Assembly: GCA_033763835.1 (NCBI GenBank)
Contig: JANRJS010000024.1
Span: 1 to 64,000 of the forward strand
Direction of reading: 5' to 3'
Length of the DNA: 64,000 nucleotides
DNA from: JAPKYZ01 sp033763835
GTDB taxonomy: Bacteria; Acidobacteriota; Terriglobia; Bryobacterales; Bryobacteraceae
Part shown: positions 33,872-45,675 of the stretch, one piece after another
How the letters are laid out: each line of letters begins with the position of its first letter
How positions within the stretch are numbered: position 1 is the stretch's first letter
Notes under the pieces: generated by a model
The model's database searches: none
Told to the model about the DNA's origin: nothing
Seen by the model: only the letters and a program-made list of their open reading frames with translations
Position numbers and translations under genes: made by a program

Positions 33872-35725
33872 CAGACTGGGCATTTTGTCCCACTGCTCTT
33901 TGGCGCGCTCGACGATTTCGAGGAGGTCCTCTTCGAGGACGTAGCCTTGCTTCACCAGCGCTCGGCCTTGGGCGAGCGTCTTGGCCAGATAGTCGTCGCG
34001 ATCTTTGTAGAGAGCGGCGATGCGATCTTTCGGGAACGGGAAGGTCGAGCCGATCATGTCGTAGATTTCGCCCTTCGCGCCGATCGCTGCGGTGCGATAG
34101 TTCCAACCGGTGTAGGTGGCGAGCGGAGCGGCGAGTTGAGGCAGGCGGATTCCCGCAAGTTCGTTGCCATCCGAGTCGACGTTGGGAACGAGCACGGGGA
34201 ACGTTTGGAGAATCGCAGGTGGTTCCTTCGCGACGATGCCGGAAGATTCGAATTCGGGTCCGAAATCGAGGCGGCGCGCGAAATGGGGATGTTTGGGCGG
34301 CGGCGCGGCGGCGAACTTCAGCTTGTCGAAGGGCACCAGTTCGCCCTTCGCGAGGGATGGATAGGCGGACGCGGGCGGCTGCTTGCCGGTGGCGATCCAA
34401 GCGTTGAGCGCGACGAGTAACGCTCGCATGGCGAAGCGATAGTCGTTCGAGTTCGCCAGATACTCGGTGTTCGAGCGCGCGGGCGGAAAGCGGCCCGCGC
34501 CATGCTGCGTGCCCGCGAGATAGTAGCGGCGGGAATCGGGCGAGAGCGGCGCGTCGGCCGATCCGTCTTCCATCACGTGCGAGAGCGCGGCGGCGCGGCC
34601 CCAATACTCGTAGGAGCCGTCGGTGTAAAAGATCTTCGGCTCGACGTTCTGGGCTTTCGATTTCGCGCGCAGGGCTTCGTCGGTGAAGGGCGGAAGATCG
34701 GACGGGTAGAGAAAGTTCATCATCGGATGGCCGTCGCGCGAGGCTTGCGCGAAGCGGTGATTGAAGCTGCCGCGTCCCGCTCCCGCCACGTGCGCCCACA
34801 CGGCGTCGAATACCTTGCGGCCCTTCTCGTCGGCGTTAAATCCGTCGTAAAGGAATTTCCGGAGGAACCGGCCGCTTTGCGAAACGCCAAACCCGATGGC
34901 GCGCTTGGTGGCGCGATTCTCGGCGTTCAAGAGATTGCCGCCGCCGCCGTGTTTGAAGAAGCTGACGATGTCGCGGACGCTCGCGGGTCCGAGTCCGGCG
35001 ATGCGCGGATTCTCGGAAGTGTAAATCGCTTCGTAGATGCGGCCGGGTTCGAAGCCGGTACTCATTTCGATGGCTTGGCCGTTAGACGTGAGGCGATAGG
35101 CGCTAGCGGGGATCGATTGCCGTTCGCCGTCGGGCGTCGCGCGGACGGAGAGCTTTAGATCGGCGACGGCCGGATACGCGACGTGATTGCGGTCGCCCAG
35201 CCACATCGTCGTCGAGCGCGCGGTGGGGACGAACTCGGCGCGGACCGGTCCGCGAATAGGCTTGCCGTTGTCGGTGGCGATGGGCGAGTACATCCTCAGG
35301 CCGTCTTTATTGGCCTCGGGGATGTCCCACTGCCAGCCGGTCCATAGCAAGGTGAAGCCTTGTTGCAAAAGCAAGTGCTCGCCTTCGCGATGGAATTGCG
35401 CGAGCATTCCGCGTCCGCCCCGATTCGAGACTTCGAACAACACGGTGCCGTTGCCGAGCCGGGCGTCGCGGGGTTTCAAGACGTACACGTCCGCCGACCA
35501 TTCGACGCGGCCTTGCGCGCTGCGCGGAGCGAGCGCGAGATCGACGACGATCTTATTCGCCGGGTTCGCCGGATCGGCGGCGAAGAACGCTTTGGCGCGG
35601 ACGACTTCGTAAGCGCCCGCCGGTCCGAACGCGCGCCCGTCGAGGTAGTCCAGGCGCTCGACGAGTTCGAGGCGCGTGACCTCACCGAAGGCGGCGGCCG
35701 AGAGCAGAAAGGCGGCGAATCGCAT
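33866..35725 (-). CDS. Large exported alpha/beta hydrolase-domain protein
   Basis: 619 residues, signal peptide of about 14 residues (AFLLSAAAFGEV). The central region has a nucleophile elbow GFGVSQSGRF (Ser) after a long beta domain, and a late His in GTQHGAGRFPP may complete the triad. Matches by memory the type called 'alpha/beta hydrolase domain' in Acidobacteria. Substrate unknown. It lies upstream of the TonB receptor on the same strand. Confidence 0.8.
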   Translation of the reverse strand: MRFAAFLLSAAAFGEVTRLELVERLDYLDGRAFGPAGAYEVVRAKAFFAADPANPANKIVVDLALAPRSAQGRVEWSADVYVLKPRDARLGNGTVLFEVSNRGGRGMLAQFHREGEHLLLQQGFTLLWTGWQWDIPEANKDGLRMYSPIATDNGKPIRGPVRAEFVPTARSTTMWLGDRNHVAYPAVADLKLSVRATPDGERQSIPASAYRLTSNGQAIEMSTGFEPGRIYEAIYTSENPRIAGLGPASVRDIVSFFKHGGGGNLLNAENRATKRAIGFGVSQSGRFLRKFLYDGFNADEKGRKVFDAVWAHVAGAGRGSFNHRFAQASRDGHPMMNFLYPSDLPPFTDEALRAKSKAQNVEPKIFYTDGSYEYWGRAAALSHVMEDGSADAPLSPDSRRYYLAGTQHGAGRFPPARSNTEYLANSNDYRFAMRALLVALNAWIATGKQPPASAYPSLAKGELVPFDKLKFAAAPPPKHPHFARRLDFGPEFESSGIVAKEPPAILQTFPVLVPNVDSDGNELAGIRLPQLAAPLATYTGWNYRTAAIGAKGEIYDMIGSTFPFPKDRIAALYKDRDDYLAKTLAQGRALVKQGYVLEEDLLEIVERAKEQWDKMPSLR

Positions 35726-35734
35726 CTCGCGATT

Positions 35735-36784
35735 TTACAGCGCGAGCGAGACCTTCGCGCGGAGCGTGGAATCGGCGAAGTCGCGCCGCTCGAACTTGGG
35801 GAACGCGGCGGCGGCGATCATCACGGCGTTGTCGGTGGAAAGCGCGCGTTGGGGAAAGAACGCGGGGAGGCGCAAACGTTTGGAGGCCTCGCGCAGTCCC
35901 GCGTTGGCCGAAACGCCGCCGGTGACGATGACGGACTTCGCGGCGGTGGCTTGCCGGGCGTCTTCGACGTGATCGAGCAAGTCGGCGATCACGGAGCGTT
36001 GAAAACTCGCGAGTAAATCGAGCGTTGCGCGAGGGGTCACAGCGAGCCATTGCTCATCCGTGGGCTGGGGATGATCGCGCAACAGCGCACGGCGGGCGGC
36101 GATCTCGTCCGCCATGTCCCGCTCTTGCGACCAGCGCAGCACGGCGGTCTTGATGCCGCTAAAGCTGAAGTCGAGCGAGTTGCCTTTCATGTTGGGCGCG
36201 GTGAACTTGACGGCGCGCGGGTCGCCGAATTTGGCGAGCCGGTCGACGACGGGTCCGCCGGGATAGCCGAAGCCGAGCAGCTTGGCTACTTTGTCGAAAG
36301 CTTCGCCCGCGGCGTCGTCGCGCGTGCGGCCCAGCAATCGGAGGCGGAACTCGGGATCGAGTTCGAAGAGATGCGTGTGCCCGCCGGAGACGACGAGGGC
36401 GAGGGCGGGGAAGCGCAGCGCGGCGCGGTGCTCCATCACGACGGCGTGGATGTGCCCTTCGATGTGATTGACGGCGATCAACGGTTTCGACCAAGCCATT
36501 GCGAGAGCTTTGGCGTAGGTGATGCCGACGAGGAGCGAACCGGCGAGTCCGGGGCCTTCGGTGACGGCGATGGCGTCGGGGCGCGTACTGCCGAGAGCCT
36601 CGCGACAGACCGGCACGATGGCGCGGAGATGCTCGCGGGAGGCGAGTTCCGGCACGACGCCGCCCCAGCGCGCGTGGACGTCGAGTTGGCTCGCCACGAC
36701 GTTCGAGACGATGCGGACGCCGTCTTCGACCACCGACGCCGCCGTCTCGTCGCACGAGCTTTCGATGCCAAGGATGAGGGCCAC
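35735..36784 (-). CDS. tsaD: tRNA N6-adenosine threonylcarbamoyltransferase
   Basis: 349 residues. Makes t6A37 in ANN-decoding tRNAs. GIESSCDETAASVV, the metal-binding HIEGHIHAVV, SGGHTHLFEL, and GGVSANAGLR are all in place. GTG start. Divergent from queA by 36 bp. Confidence 0.97.
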   Translation of the reverse strand: MALILGIESSCDETAASVVEDGVRIVSNVVASQLDVHARWGGVVPELASREHLRAIVPVCREALGSTRPDAIAVTEGPGLAGSLLVGITYAKALAMAWSKPLIAVNHIEGHIHAVVMEHRAALRFPALALVVSGGHTHLFELDPEFRLRLLGRTRDDAAGEAFDKVAKLLGFGYPGGPVVDRLAKFGDPRAVKFTAPNMKGNSLDFSFSGIKTAVLRWSQERDMADEIAARRALLRDHPQPTDEQWLAVTPRATLDLLASFQRSVIADLLDHVEDARQATAAKSVIVTGGVSANAGLREASKRLRLPAFFPQRALSTDNAVMIAAAAFPKFERRDFADSTLRAKVSLAL

Positions 36785-36792
36785 CGTTGTTC

Positions 36793-36818
36793 ATCGTGAC
36801 AAATTGGCTATCGTGACA
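36793..36818. repeat. Two 9-bp direct repeats in the tsaD-queA gap
   Basis: ATCGTGACA occurs at 36793-36801 and 36810-36818, 17 bp apart, in the 36-bp divergent gap. It could be a binding site controlling both tRNA-modification genes, or chance. Confidence 0.3.
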
Positions 36819-36820
36819 GG

Positions 36821-37825
36821 TTGAAGGTCAGCGAATTTACTTACGCCCTGCCGCCGGATTCGATCGCGCAGGAGCCGCTCGCCGAGCGCGACGGATCGCG
36901 GATGCTGGTGCTCGACCGCGCCAAGGGCGAATGGCTCGACCGCCGGTTTCGCGATTTGCCGGAGCATCTCGCGCCCGGCGATTGTCTCGTCGTCAACGAC
37001 ACGCGCGTGCGTCCGTCGCGCTTGTACGGGCGGCGGGCGGGCGGAACGGGCACGGTGGAGTTACTGCTGCTGCGCGAACTCGATCCGGTGCGGCGGCGGT
37101 GGCAAGCGCTGGTGCGGCCCGGAAGGCGATTGCACGAAGGCGCGGTGATCGAGTTGTCCGAGACGCTCGGGGCGATCGTCGAGGACACGGGCGTGCGCGG
37201 CGAACGGACGATTCGATTTCTGGGCGATCCCGCGCCGTTTATCGCCGAGCATGGCCACATGCCGCTGCCGCCTTACATCCGGCGCGACGATTCGGCGGTG
37301 GATCGCGAGCGGTATCAGACGGTCTACGGCGATAAGGTGGGGTCGGCGGCGGCTCCGACGGCGGGGTTGCACTTCACGCCGGAGATTCTCGACCGCTGCC
37401 GGGCGGCGGGCGCGGACATCGCTCGGGTAACACTGCATGTCGGCTTGGGAACGTTCGCGCCGTTGCACGCGGAGACGCTCGATCAGGTGAAATTGCACGC
37501 GGAGACTTACGCGATCGATCCGGGGGAATGGGAGCGTATCGAGAGCGCGAAGCGGCGCGTGGCCGTGGGGACGACCAGCGTGCGCACTCTCGAATCCGCG
37601 GCCCGTACCGGCGAGCTTTCGGGCGATACGAATTTGTTTCTATCGCCCGGCGCGAAGTTCGAGAAAGTGGACGCGATGCTGACCAACTTCCACCTGCCCG
37701 AATCGAGCTTGCTGATGCTGGTATGCGCGTTTGCCGGAACGGAGTTGACGCTGGCGGCGTATCGCTACGCGGTCGCAGCAAAGTACCGGTTCTTCAGCTA
37801 CGGCGACTGTATGTTGATCGTGTAG
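36821..37825 (+). CDS. queA: S-adenosylmethionine:tRNA ribosyltransferase-isomerase
   Basis: 334 residues; queuosine pathway, transfers ribosyl from SAM to the preQ1 base in tRNA. LPPDSIAQEPLAERD, DCLVVNDTRVRPSRL, GSAAAPTAGLHFT, HVGLGTFAPL and ESSLLMLVCAFAG are the standard blocks. TTG start with GACAGG just upstream. Confidence 0.97.
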   Translation: MKVSEFTYALPPDSIAQEPLAERDGSRMLVLDRAKGEWLDRRFRDLPEHLAPGDCLVVNDTRVRPSRLYGRRAGGTGTVELLLLRELDPVRRRWQALVRPGRRLHEGAVIELSETLGAIVEDTGVRGERTIRFLGDPAPFIAEHGHMPLPPYIRRDDSAVDRERYQTVYGDKVGSAAAPTAGLHFTPEILDRCRAAGADIARVTLHVGLGTFAPLHAETLDQVKLHAETYAIDPGEWERIESAKRRVAVGTTSVRTLESAARTGELSGDTNLFLSPGAKFEKVDAMLTNFHLPESSLLMLVCAFAGTELTLAAYRYAVAAKYRFFSYGDCMLIV

Positions 37826-38569
37826 CTACTCGGCCAGAGGAGCGACGATGATGGGGGTGGTTGAAGGGGCGGGCGAACCGGATTCGGGTTCGACACTGAC
37901 GGCCACCGCCGCCGTACCGGCGATGTCCACCGCACCGCTCCGAACGTAAATGGCCGTGCCTTGAGGCGTGGTCTGGAACAATCCGGCCGATACCGGAGCG
38001 CCGGATTTCGGCACAAACCACATCTGATAGATACGGCCCTGCGCGGCGGGCGGAAGATTATTCACCAGCAACAAAGCGCCGCGCGTGGGCGACACTAACA
38101 CGCGGCCGCGGGGCGGAGCGGGTTGCGTTTGGCCGAACGAACTAAGCCGAAGTTGCGGCTCATTCAAGAAATCGAGCAACTGCCGGACTTGCGCTAACTC
38201 GCCGCCCTGCCGGACTAACTCTTCCCGCACCTGGGCGAGCTCTTCGTTCTTACGCTGCTCACGTTGCCAGAAATTAAATGTCACTAATGCGAGTAAGGCG
38301 GTCGCCGCAGCCCACGCCCACACCCAACGGGGGAATCCGGCGGACTCGCGTTCCACGGAAGCGCGGATGCGGCGGCGGAGACGCTCCGGCGGCTCCACTT
38401 CGGGAGCGAAATCCGCAAAGGCCGAAACGAGCGTCCGGGCGGCGGCCACGCCAGCCACGGTCTCCGGATCGTTTGCCGCCAGCAAGCCACGGATTTCGGC
38501 GGCGGCGTCTTCTTCGGCCACGCCGAGCACGAAGAGTTCGTAATGTTCCCGGCGTTCTTCGTTGCTCAT
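37826..38569 (-). CDS. Anti-sigma factor, RskA-like
   Basis: 247 residues. An N-terminal cytoplasmic zinc-less ASD-like helix region (HYELFVLGVAEEDAAAEIRGLLA), one transmembrane segment near residue 85-103 (WVWAWAAATALLALVTFNFW), a coiled coil (REQRKNEELAQVREELVRQ) and a periplasmic RskA-C beta domain (RIYQMWFVPKSGAPVSAGLF). The start overlaps the sigma-factor stop by ATGA, so the two are coupled and it should inhibit that sigma. Confidence 0.9.
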   Translation of the reverse strand: MSNEERREHYELFVLGVAEEDAAAEIRGLLAANDPETVAGVAAARTLVSAFADFAPEVEPPERLRRRIRASVERESAGFPRWVWAWAAATALLALVTFNFWQREQRKNEELAQVREELVRQGGELAQVRQLLDFLNEPQLRLSSFGQTQPAPPRGRVLVSPTRGALLLVNNLPPAAQGRIYQMWFVPKSGAPVSAGLFQTTPQGTAIYVRSGAVDIAGTAAVAVSVEPESGSPAPSTTPIIVAPLAE

Positions 38570-39156
38570 AAGGCGGATTCCGGTCCAATCGAATCGCGCA
38601 GAACTTTCAAAGCCGCGCGAGTCCAGGTCTTCACGGTGCCGAGGGGCTGATTTAGCTTAGTGGCCATTTCCGATTGGGAAAGGCCTTCGAAGTAAGCGAG
38701 TTCGATTACCTGCCGCTGATTCTGGCTAAGATGTTCGAACGCCGCTTTCAGTTTGCGTCCCCGGTCGCTGTTCAGTACCTCCTCATCCATACTGACGAAA
38801 AGGCCGGGCTGTTCGGATGCCGATAACTCCAGCGAACTCTGGCTCATGCGCCCGTCCACCGACCTTAGATAGTCGATCGACCGGTTTCGCGCGATCGCGA
38901 GCAACCAGGGCCCGAGTTTTCCGCGCTCGCCGTCGAACGCCTGTACACGATTCCAGACTCGCAGGAAGGTCTCCTGCGTCAAATCTTCGGCGACGCCGGA
39001 GTCGCGAACCACTCGCACGATGAGCGAAAAAACCAGCTTGCCGTAACGCTTATATAACTCGTCGAGCGCGTCCGGGTCGCGGCGCTTCAAACGGTCGATC
39101 AACGCCGCTTGATCGTCGCCGGCGTCGAGAACCGCGAATAGGAGCGGCAGCAGCAC
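38566..39156 (-). CDS. ECF RNA polymerase sigma factor
   Basis: 196 residues from a GTG at 39156, one base after the DUF1501 stop (a TTG at 39195 is open too). Region 2: ELYKRYGKLVFSLIVRVVRDSGVAEDLTQETFLRVW. Region 4: LSQNQRQVIELAYFEGLSQSEMATKLNQPLGTVKTW. Paired with the RskA-like anti-sigma. It appears to be part of one transcript with the DUF1501/PSD1 genes. Confidence 0.93.
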   Translation of the reverse strand: MLLPLLFAVLDAGDDQAALIDRLKRRDPDALDELYKRYGKLVFSLIVRVVRDSGVAEDLTQETFLRVWNRVQAFDGERGKLGPWLLAIARNRSIDYLRSVDGRMSQSSLELSASEQPGLFVSMDEEVLNSDRGRKLKAAFEHLSQNQRQVIELAYFEGLSQSEMATKLNQPLGTVKTWTRAALKVLRDSIGPESAL

Positions 39157-39157
39157 G

Positions 39158-40567
39158 CTAAGCGAACAACTCCCCGACGAGCGATCCACCGACAATGGTG
39201 GGGCGTTCCGCGCGACCGTTGTGCATATACGTTAGCTTGACATGATCGAGGCCGAGAAGGTGAAGAATCGACGCGTGGATATCATGCACGTGCGCCGGAC
39301 GCTCCACCGCGCGCAGTCCGATCTCGTCGGTGGTCCCGATGGTCTGTCCGGGTTTGATCCCGCCGCCGGCGAACCACATGGTAAAGCCCCAAGGGTTGTG
39401 ATCGCGCCCGTCGCCTTTCTCATTGAACGGAGTTCGTCCGAACTCGCCGCCCCAGACGACCAGCGTGTCGTTCAAGAGGCCGCGCGATTTGAGATCGGCC
39501 AGCAAACCGGCGATCGGCTTGTCGGACACTTGGCACCACTTCCCGTGATTGGCTTCGATGTTGGCGTGCGCGTCCCAACCGGAGCCGGAGCCGCAATAGA
39601 GTTCGACGAAGCGCACGCCGCGTTCGACGAGACGCCGCGCGAGCAGGCAATTGCGGCCGAAGTCGTGCGTCGCCGGATCGTCGAGACCATAGAGATGCTT
39701 CGTGGCGGCGGTCTCCTTGGAAAGATCGACCGCCTCGGGGCCGGAGGACTGCATCTCGAAAGCCAGTTCGTAGTTCCGGATGCGGCCTTCGAGCTCGGAG
39801 TCTTCCGCTTTGTCCGCGTTGAACCGAGAGTTTAGGGCCCGCAAGAATTCGATCTTCGAGAGCTGTTGCTCGCGAGTGGTCCCCGCCGGAGGCTTCAGGT
39901 GGAAGATCGGCGTATCGCCCTGCCGGAATTGCGATCCCTGATAGGTGGCGGGGAGAAATCCCGAGCTCCAGTTCTTAGGACCGCCGACAACCTCTTTGTC
40001 GTCGGTGAGTACGACGAACGACGGCAGGTTCATGTTCGCCGTACCGAGCCCGTAGGTCACCCAGGCGCCGAGCGAGGGCCGTCCGGCGAGAATGTCGCCG
40101 GTGTTCATTTGGCAGACGCTGCCCACGTGGTTGAGACCGTTCGCCCAGCAGGAACGAAGCACGGCGATCGAGTCCACGTGCTGCGCGATGTGCGGATACC
40201 AATCGGAAACCCAGGTGCCAGACTGTCCGTGGCGCTTCCACTTGCGCGGCGAACCCATCAACGTGTTCGACGCGGTCCCCATGGCTGTAATCACTTTGCC
40301 GAAGCTGGCGGGCATCGGCTGGCCGTGCATCTCGTTGAGTTTCGGTTTGGGATCGAACAGATCGATGTGGCTGGGGCCGCCTTCCATGAACAGCCAGATC
40401 ACCGACTTCGCTTTCGGCGCGTGGTGCGCGGGTTTCGGTTCCAAAGGATCCTTAACCGCGGCCTGCGCTTCTAACGAAGCGAGCGCGATTCCGGCGAGTC
40501 CCGAACCGGCTTGCGAGAAGAACTCGCGGCGGCTGCGAACGGGCCAGCGGTGCGAAATACGGTCCAT
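39158..40567 (-). CDS. DUF1501 protein, Tat-exported (sulfatase-like)
   Basis: 469 residues. The twin-arginine signal is RSRREFFSQAGSGLAGIALASLEAQA. The body is of the alkaline-phosphatase/sulfatase-like fold family DUF1501 (KSVIWLFMEGGPSHIDLFDPK, VVWGGEFGRTPFNE, DHNPWGFTMW). Such proteins are paired with PSD1-domain proteins in Planctomycetes and Acidobacteria; the substrate is unknown. Confidence 0.93.
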   Translation of the reverse strand: MDRISHRWPVRSRREFFSQAGSGLAGIALASLEAQAAVKDPLEPKPAHHAPKAKSVIWLFMEGGPSHIDLFDPKPKLNEMHGQPMPASFGKVITAMGTASNTLMGSPRKWKRHGQSGTWVSDWYPHIAQHVDSIAVLRSCWANGLNHVGSVCQMNTGDILAGRPSLGAWVTYGLGTANMNLPSFVVLTDDKEVVGGPKNWSSGFLPATYQGSQFRQGDTPIFHLKPPAGTTREQQLSKIEFLRALNSRFNADKAEDSELEGRIRNYELAFEMQSSGPEAVDLSKETAATKHLYGLDDPATHDFGRNCLLARRLVERGVRFVELYCGSGSGWDAHANIEANHGKWCQVSDKPIAGLLADLKSRGLLNDTLVVWGGEFGRTPFNEKGDGRDHNPWGFTMWFAGGGIKPGQTIGTTDEIGLRAVERPAHVHDIHASILHLLGLDHVKLTYMHNGRAERPTIVGGSLVGELFA

Positions 40568-40569
40568 GG

Positions 40570-42741
40570 CTAGTTGATGTACAAAAATTCGTTCGAGTTG
40601 AAAAGCATGTGCGTCAGATCGGCGAGCGGCGAATCGCTGCCGAGCGCGGCCTGCTTGGCGAGGAACTCCTTGGCCATCGCCTGTTCCTCGGGCGAAGCGG
40701 GGCGCGAATACGCGAGCCGCCAGGCGCGGTCGATCTGCGCGGATTCGGTAACGCCTTCGTCGTTGCGGACACGGCGGGCGAACGCTTGCGCCCAGCCGGT
40801 CACCAGGTTGTTGTTCATCAGTTCCAGCGCCTGCATGGGAGTCATCGTCGCGTTGCGGCGGGCGCAGCTTTCGTGCGTGTCCGGCAGGTCGAACGCTTCG
40901 AGCATCGGATAGCGGGTATTGCGCCGCACAAAGATGTAGATGGACCGGCGCGCCGCATCGTCCGCGTCTTCATGCGCCGCCCAACCGCCGCGGGTTACCA
41001 TGCCGGCGGGCAGGGGCGGAAAGACTCCCGGCCCGTACATCTTGCCGTTAAGAACTCCGGCCGTGACGAGCATCGAATCGCGGACGGCCTCCGCTTCCAG
41101 CCGCCGCCGGTTGTAGCGCCAGAGGAGTTTATTCTGCGGGTCGGCTTTGGCGCCGGCTTCGTTGAAGGCGCTCGATTGTCGGTAAGTGGAAGAGAGCAGG
41201 ATGCGGCGGTGCAGCTTCTTTAAGCTCCAACCGTCTTCGACGAACGTCGCGGCGAGATAGTCGAGCAATTCCTTGTTGGCCGGACGCTCGCCCATGGTGC
41301 CGAAATCGGAAGGCGAACCGGCCAGCGCTTTTCCGAAATGCCAACCCCAAACGCGATTGACGATCACTCGCGCCGTCAGCGGATTCTTGGCGTCGGTGAG
41401 CCACTTGGCGAGAGCGGTCCGCCGGCCCGAGGAGTTGGGCAGCGGTTGGATTTTCGCGTCCGATGGGTCGAGGATCGTCAAGAACCCGGGCTGCACTTCT
41501 TCGAGCGGCGCGTCGTAGGCTCCTTGCGAAAGCACGTGCGTGGCGGGCGAGCGTGCGCCATCGTCGATCATGACTTGCGCCACAGGCATCTCGACGAACA
41601 TCGAGTTGAATTTCGCCAGTTCCGCCTTCAGCGCCCGATAACGCGCCTTGGCGTCACCTTTCAACTTCGCTTCCACTTCTTCGTCCTTGAAGTAGACCTG
41701 AGGAGCGGCCTTGAGCGCCATGTGCGATTGATAGGGCGAGCGCGTGGAGGAGTCCATTTTCAGGGCTTCCTGAATCTCCGCCGGGAATCGAGACATGCGC
41801 TCTTCGTGGAACTTGTCGCGCGCGGGCTTGAGGATCGCTTGCATTTCGGCGCGGATGGCCGCCGTCGCCTCTTCCCAGCGCGCGCGTTTGGCGAAATACT
41901 TTTCCCGCGACGGACCGTCGAGCAGAACTTCCGCGTCGTCCTTCAGCCGGGTGTTCGCAAAAAACGCCTGCAAGCGGTAGTAATCCTTTTGCAGGATCGG
42001 ATCGAACTTGTGATCGTGACAGCGGGCGCAGGCGACGGTTAAACCCATAAAGGCGTAGCCCACGGTGTCGGTGATGTCGTTCAACAATTCCTGCCGCCGC
42101 TGCGCGATGTTGGCGGCGTTGTATTCGTCGGGGAAGTGACGATTGAAGCCGGTGGCGATCAGGGCGTCCGGATTGCCGGGAAACAACTCGTCGCCCGCGA
42201 TTTGCTCTTCGACAAAACGATGGAACGGTTTGTCCGAGTTCAACGATCGAATCACGTAATCGCGGTACCGCCAGATGTGGGGGCGCGTGTCGTCGGCCTT
42301 GAATCCATCGGAATCGGCGTAACGAGCAATGTCGAGCCAGTGGCGCGCGTACCGTTCGCCGTAGTGCGGCGAAGCGAGAAGGCGGTCAACCACTTTTTCG
42401 AACGCGCGCGGGGAGGAATCGGCGAGAAACTCCTGCACTTCCTGGACGGTGGGCGGGAGTCCGGTCAGGTCGAGGGTCGCGCGCCGAATTAACGTTACTT
42501 TATCGGCGGGCGCGTTCGGCGCGATCTTTTTCTCCTCCAACTTGGCGAGGATAAAGGCGTCGATGTCATTCTTCGCCCAAGCACTGTCGGCGACGGGCGG
42601 GACCACCGCCTTCGCCACGGGCTGGAACGACCACCAGCGCTTCTGAAGCGCGGTGAATTCCTTGGGTTTTGTATGCGATTCGCTGGAAAAGCAGACCGGG
42701 CTTAAGGCCAAGAGCAGGGAGAAAAGCGCAGTACTTCGCAC
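40570..42741 (-). CDS. PSD1 (DUF1549/DUF1553) exported protein
   Basis: 723 residues from a GTG start with a signal peptide (LFSLLLALSPVCFSS). DUF1549 covers about 45-260 (WAKNDIDAFILAKLEEKKI, ATLDLTGLPPT, ARHWLDIARYADSDGF), and DUF1553 about 420-690 (RRTALAKWLTDAKNPLTARVIVNRVWGWHFG). The cytochrome-c domain found in many relatives is absent here. Two bases separate it from DUF1501, its usual partner. Function is unproven; often linked to polysaccharide use. Confidence 0.93.
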   Translation of the reverse strand: MRSTALFSLLLALSPVCFSSESHTKPKEFTALQKRWWSFQPVAKAVVPPVADSAWAKNDIDAFILAKLEEKKIAPNAPADKVTLIRRATLDLTGLPPTVQEVQEFLADSSPRAFEKVVDRLLASPHYGERYARHWLDIARYADSDGFKADDTRPHIWRYRDYVIRSLNSDKPFHRFVEEQIAGDELFPGNPDALIATGFNRHFPDEYNAANIAQRRQELLNDITDTVGYAFMGLTVACARCHDHKFDPILQKDYYRLQAFFANTRLKDDAEVLLDGPSREKYFAKRARWEEATAAIRAEMQAILKPARDKFHEERMSRFPAEIQEALKMDSSTRSPYQSHMALKAAPQVYFKDEEVEAKLKGDAKARYRALKAELAKFNSMFVEMPVAQVMIDDGARSPATHVLSQGAYDAPLEEVQPGFLTILDPSDAKIQPLPNSSGRRTALAKWLTDAKNPLTARVIVNRVWGWHFGKALAGSPSDFGTMGERPANKELLDYLAATFVEDGWSLKKLHRRILLSSTYRQSSAFNEAGAKADPQNKLLWRYNRRRLEAEAVRDSMLVTAGVLNGKMYGPGVFPPLPAGMVTRGGWAAHEDADDAARRSIYIFVRRNTRYPMLEAFDLPDTHESCARRNATMTPMQALELMNNNLVTGWAQAFARRVRNDEGVTESAQIDRAWRLAYSRPASPEEQAMAKEFLAKQAALGSDSPLADLTHMLFNSNEFLYIN

Positions 42742-42784
42742 GCCGAGATTATATCCCCAACTCGGCCCCGCCGGAAAAGGAGTG

Positions 42785-42814
42785 TTGATCTTCCCCTGGA
42801 CACCGCGCTATCCT
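42785..42814 (+). promoter_or_regulatory. Candidate promoter for hppA
   Basis: TTGATC at 42785-42790, 18-bp spacer, TATCCT at 42809-42814. This leaves a leader of about 80 bases before the TTG start. A by-eye match in the only long gap upstream of hppA. Confidence 0.4.
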
Positions 42815-42903
42815 CTTCGCATATCGAAGGTTCTCACCGCCACCAACCCCCGTTTGCCGAACCCTTTGACCGAATCGAAGATCACCCCGAACTTGAAGGA
42901 GTC

Positions 42904-45354
<2,451 letters not shown>

Positions 45355-45421
45355 CCAATTTCGATTGCACGCTTCGGTGTGCGAGAACGTCCGCTATTAG
45401 TGTCTTAGACTGCTGGCGTTC

Positions 45422-45673
45422 TTGAACGGCGTCTCTTTTCCGAAATCGATTGATTGTTCGTCGTGCTCCGGGCATTACATGAGACCCGACGAGAACCCAG
45501 TATTTTGTCGCTATTGTTCCAGTTGCGTGGGGACTTGTAGTTGTGTTTGCCACAACAACATGTATATCTCCGAAGGTTTTAGCTACTCCACCGGTTCACA
45601 AATTTGCTACTTCAGCTCCGGCGAGCCATGTGGCACATGCCGAAATGATCGTGGTTGTCCCAATTGGAGTTAA
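45422..45673 (+). CDS. Cysteine-rich small ORF, hypothetical
   Basis: 83 residues from a TTG (or 64 from an ATG at 45479) with twelve cysteines, mostly in CxxC, CxxC and CxC spacings: DCSSC, CRYCSSC, TCSCVC, EPCGTC, GCPN. There is no signal peptide. The stop lies 2 bp before the ATG of the exported protein downstream, so translation coupling is possible. The region has lower GC than the surrounding genes. No ribosome-binding site is clear, so the ORF could be chance, but its cysteine spacing is unusual for a random frame. Confidence 0.4.
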   Translation: MNGVSFPKSIDCSSCSGHYMRPDENPVFCRYCSSCVGTCSCVCHNNMYISEGFSYSTGSQICYFSSGEPCGTCRNDRGCPNWS

Positions 45674-45675
45674 AC

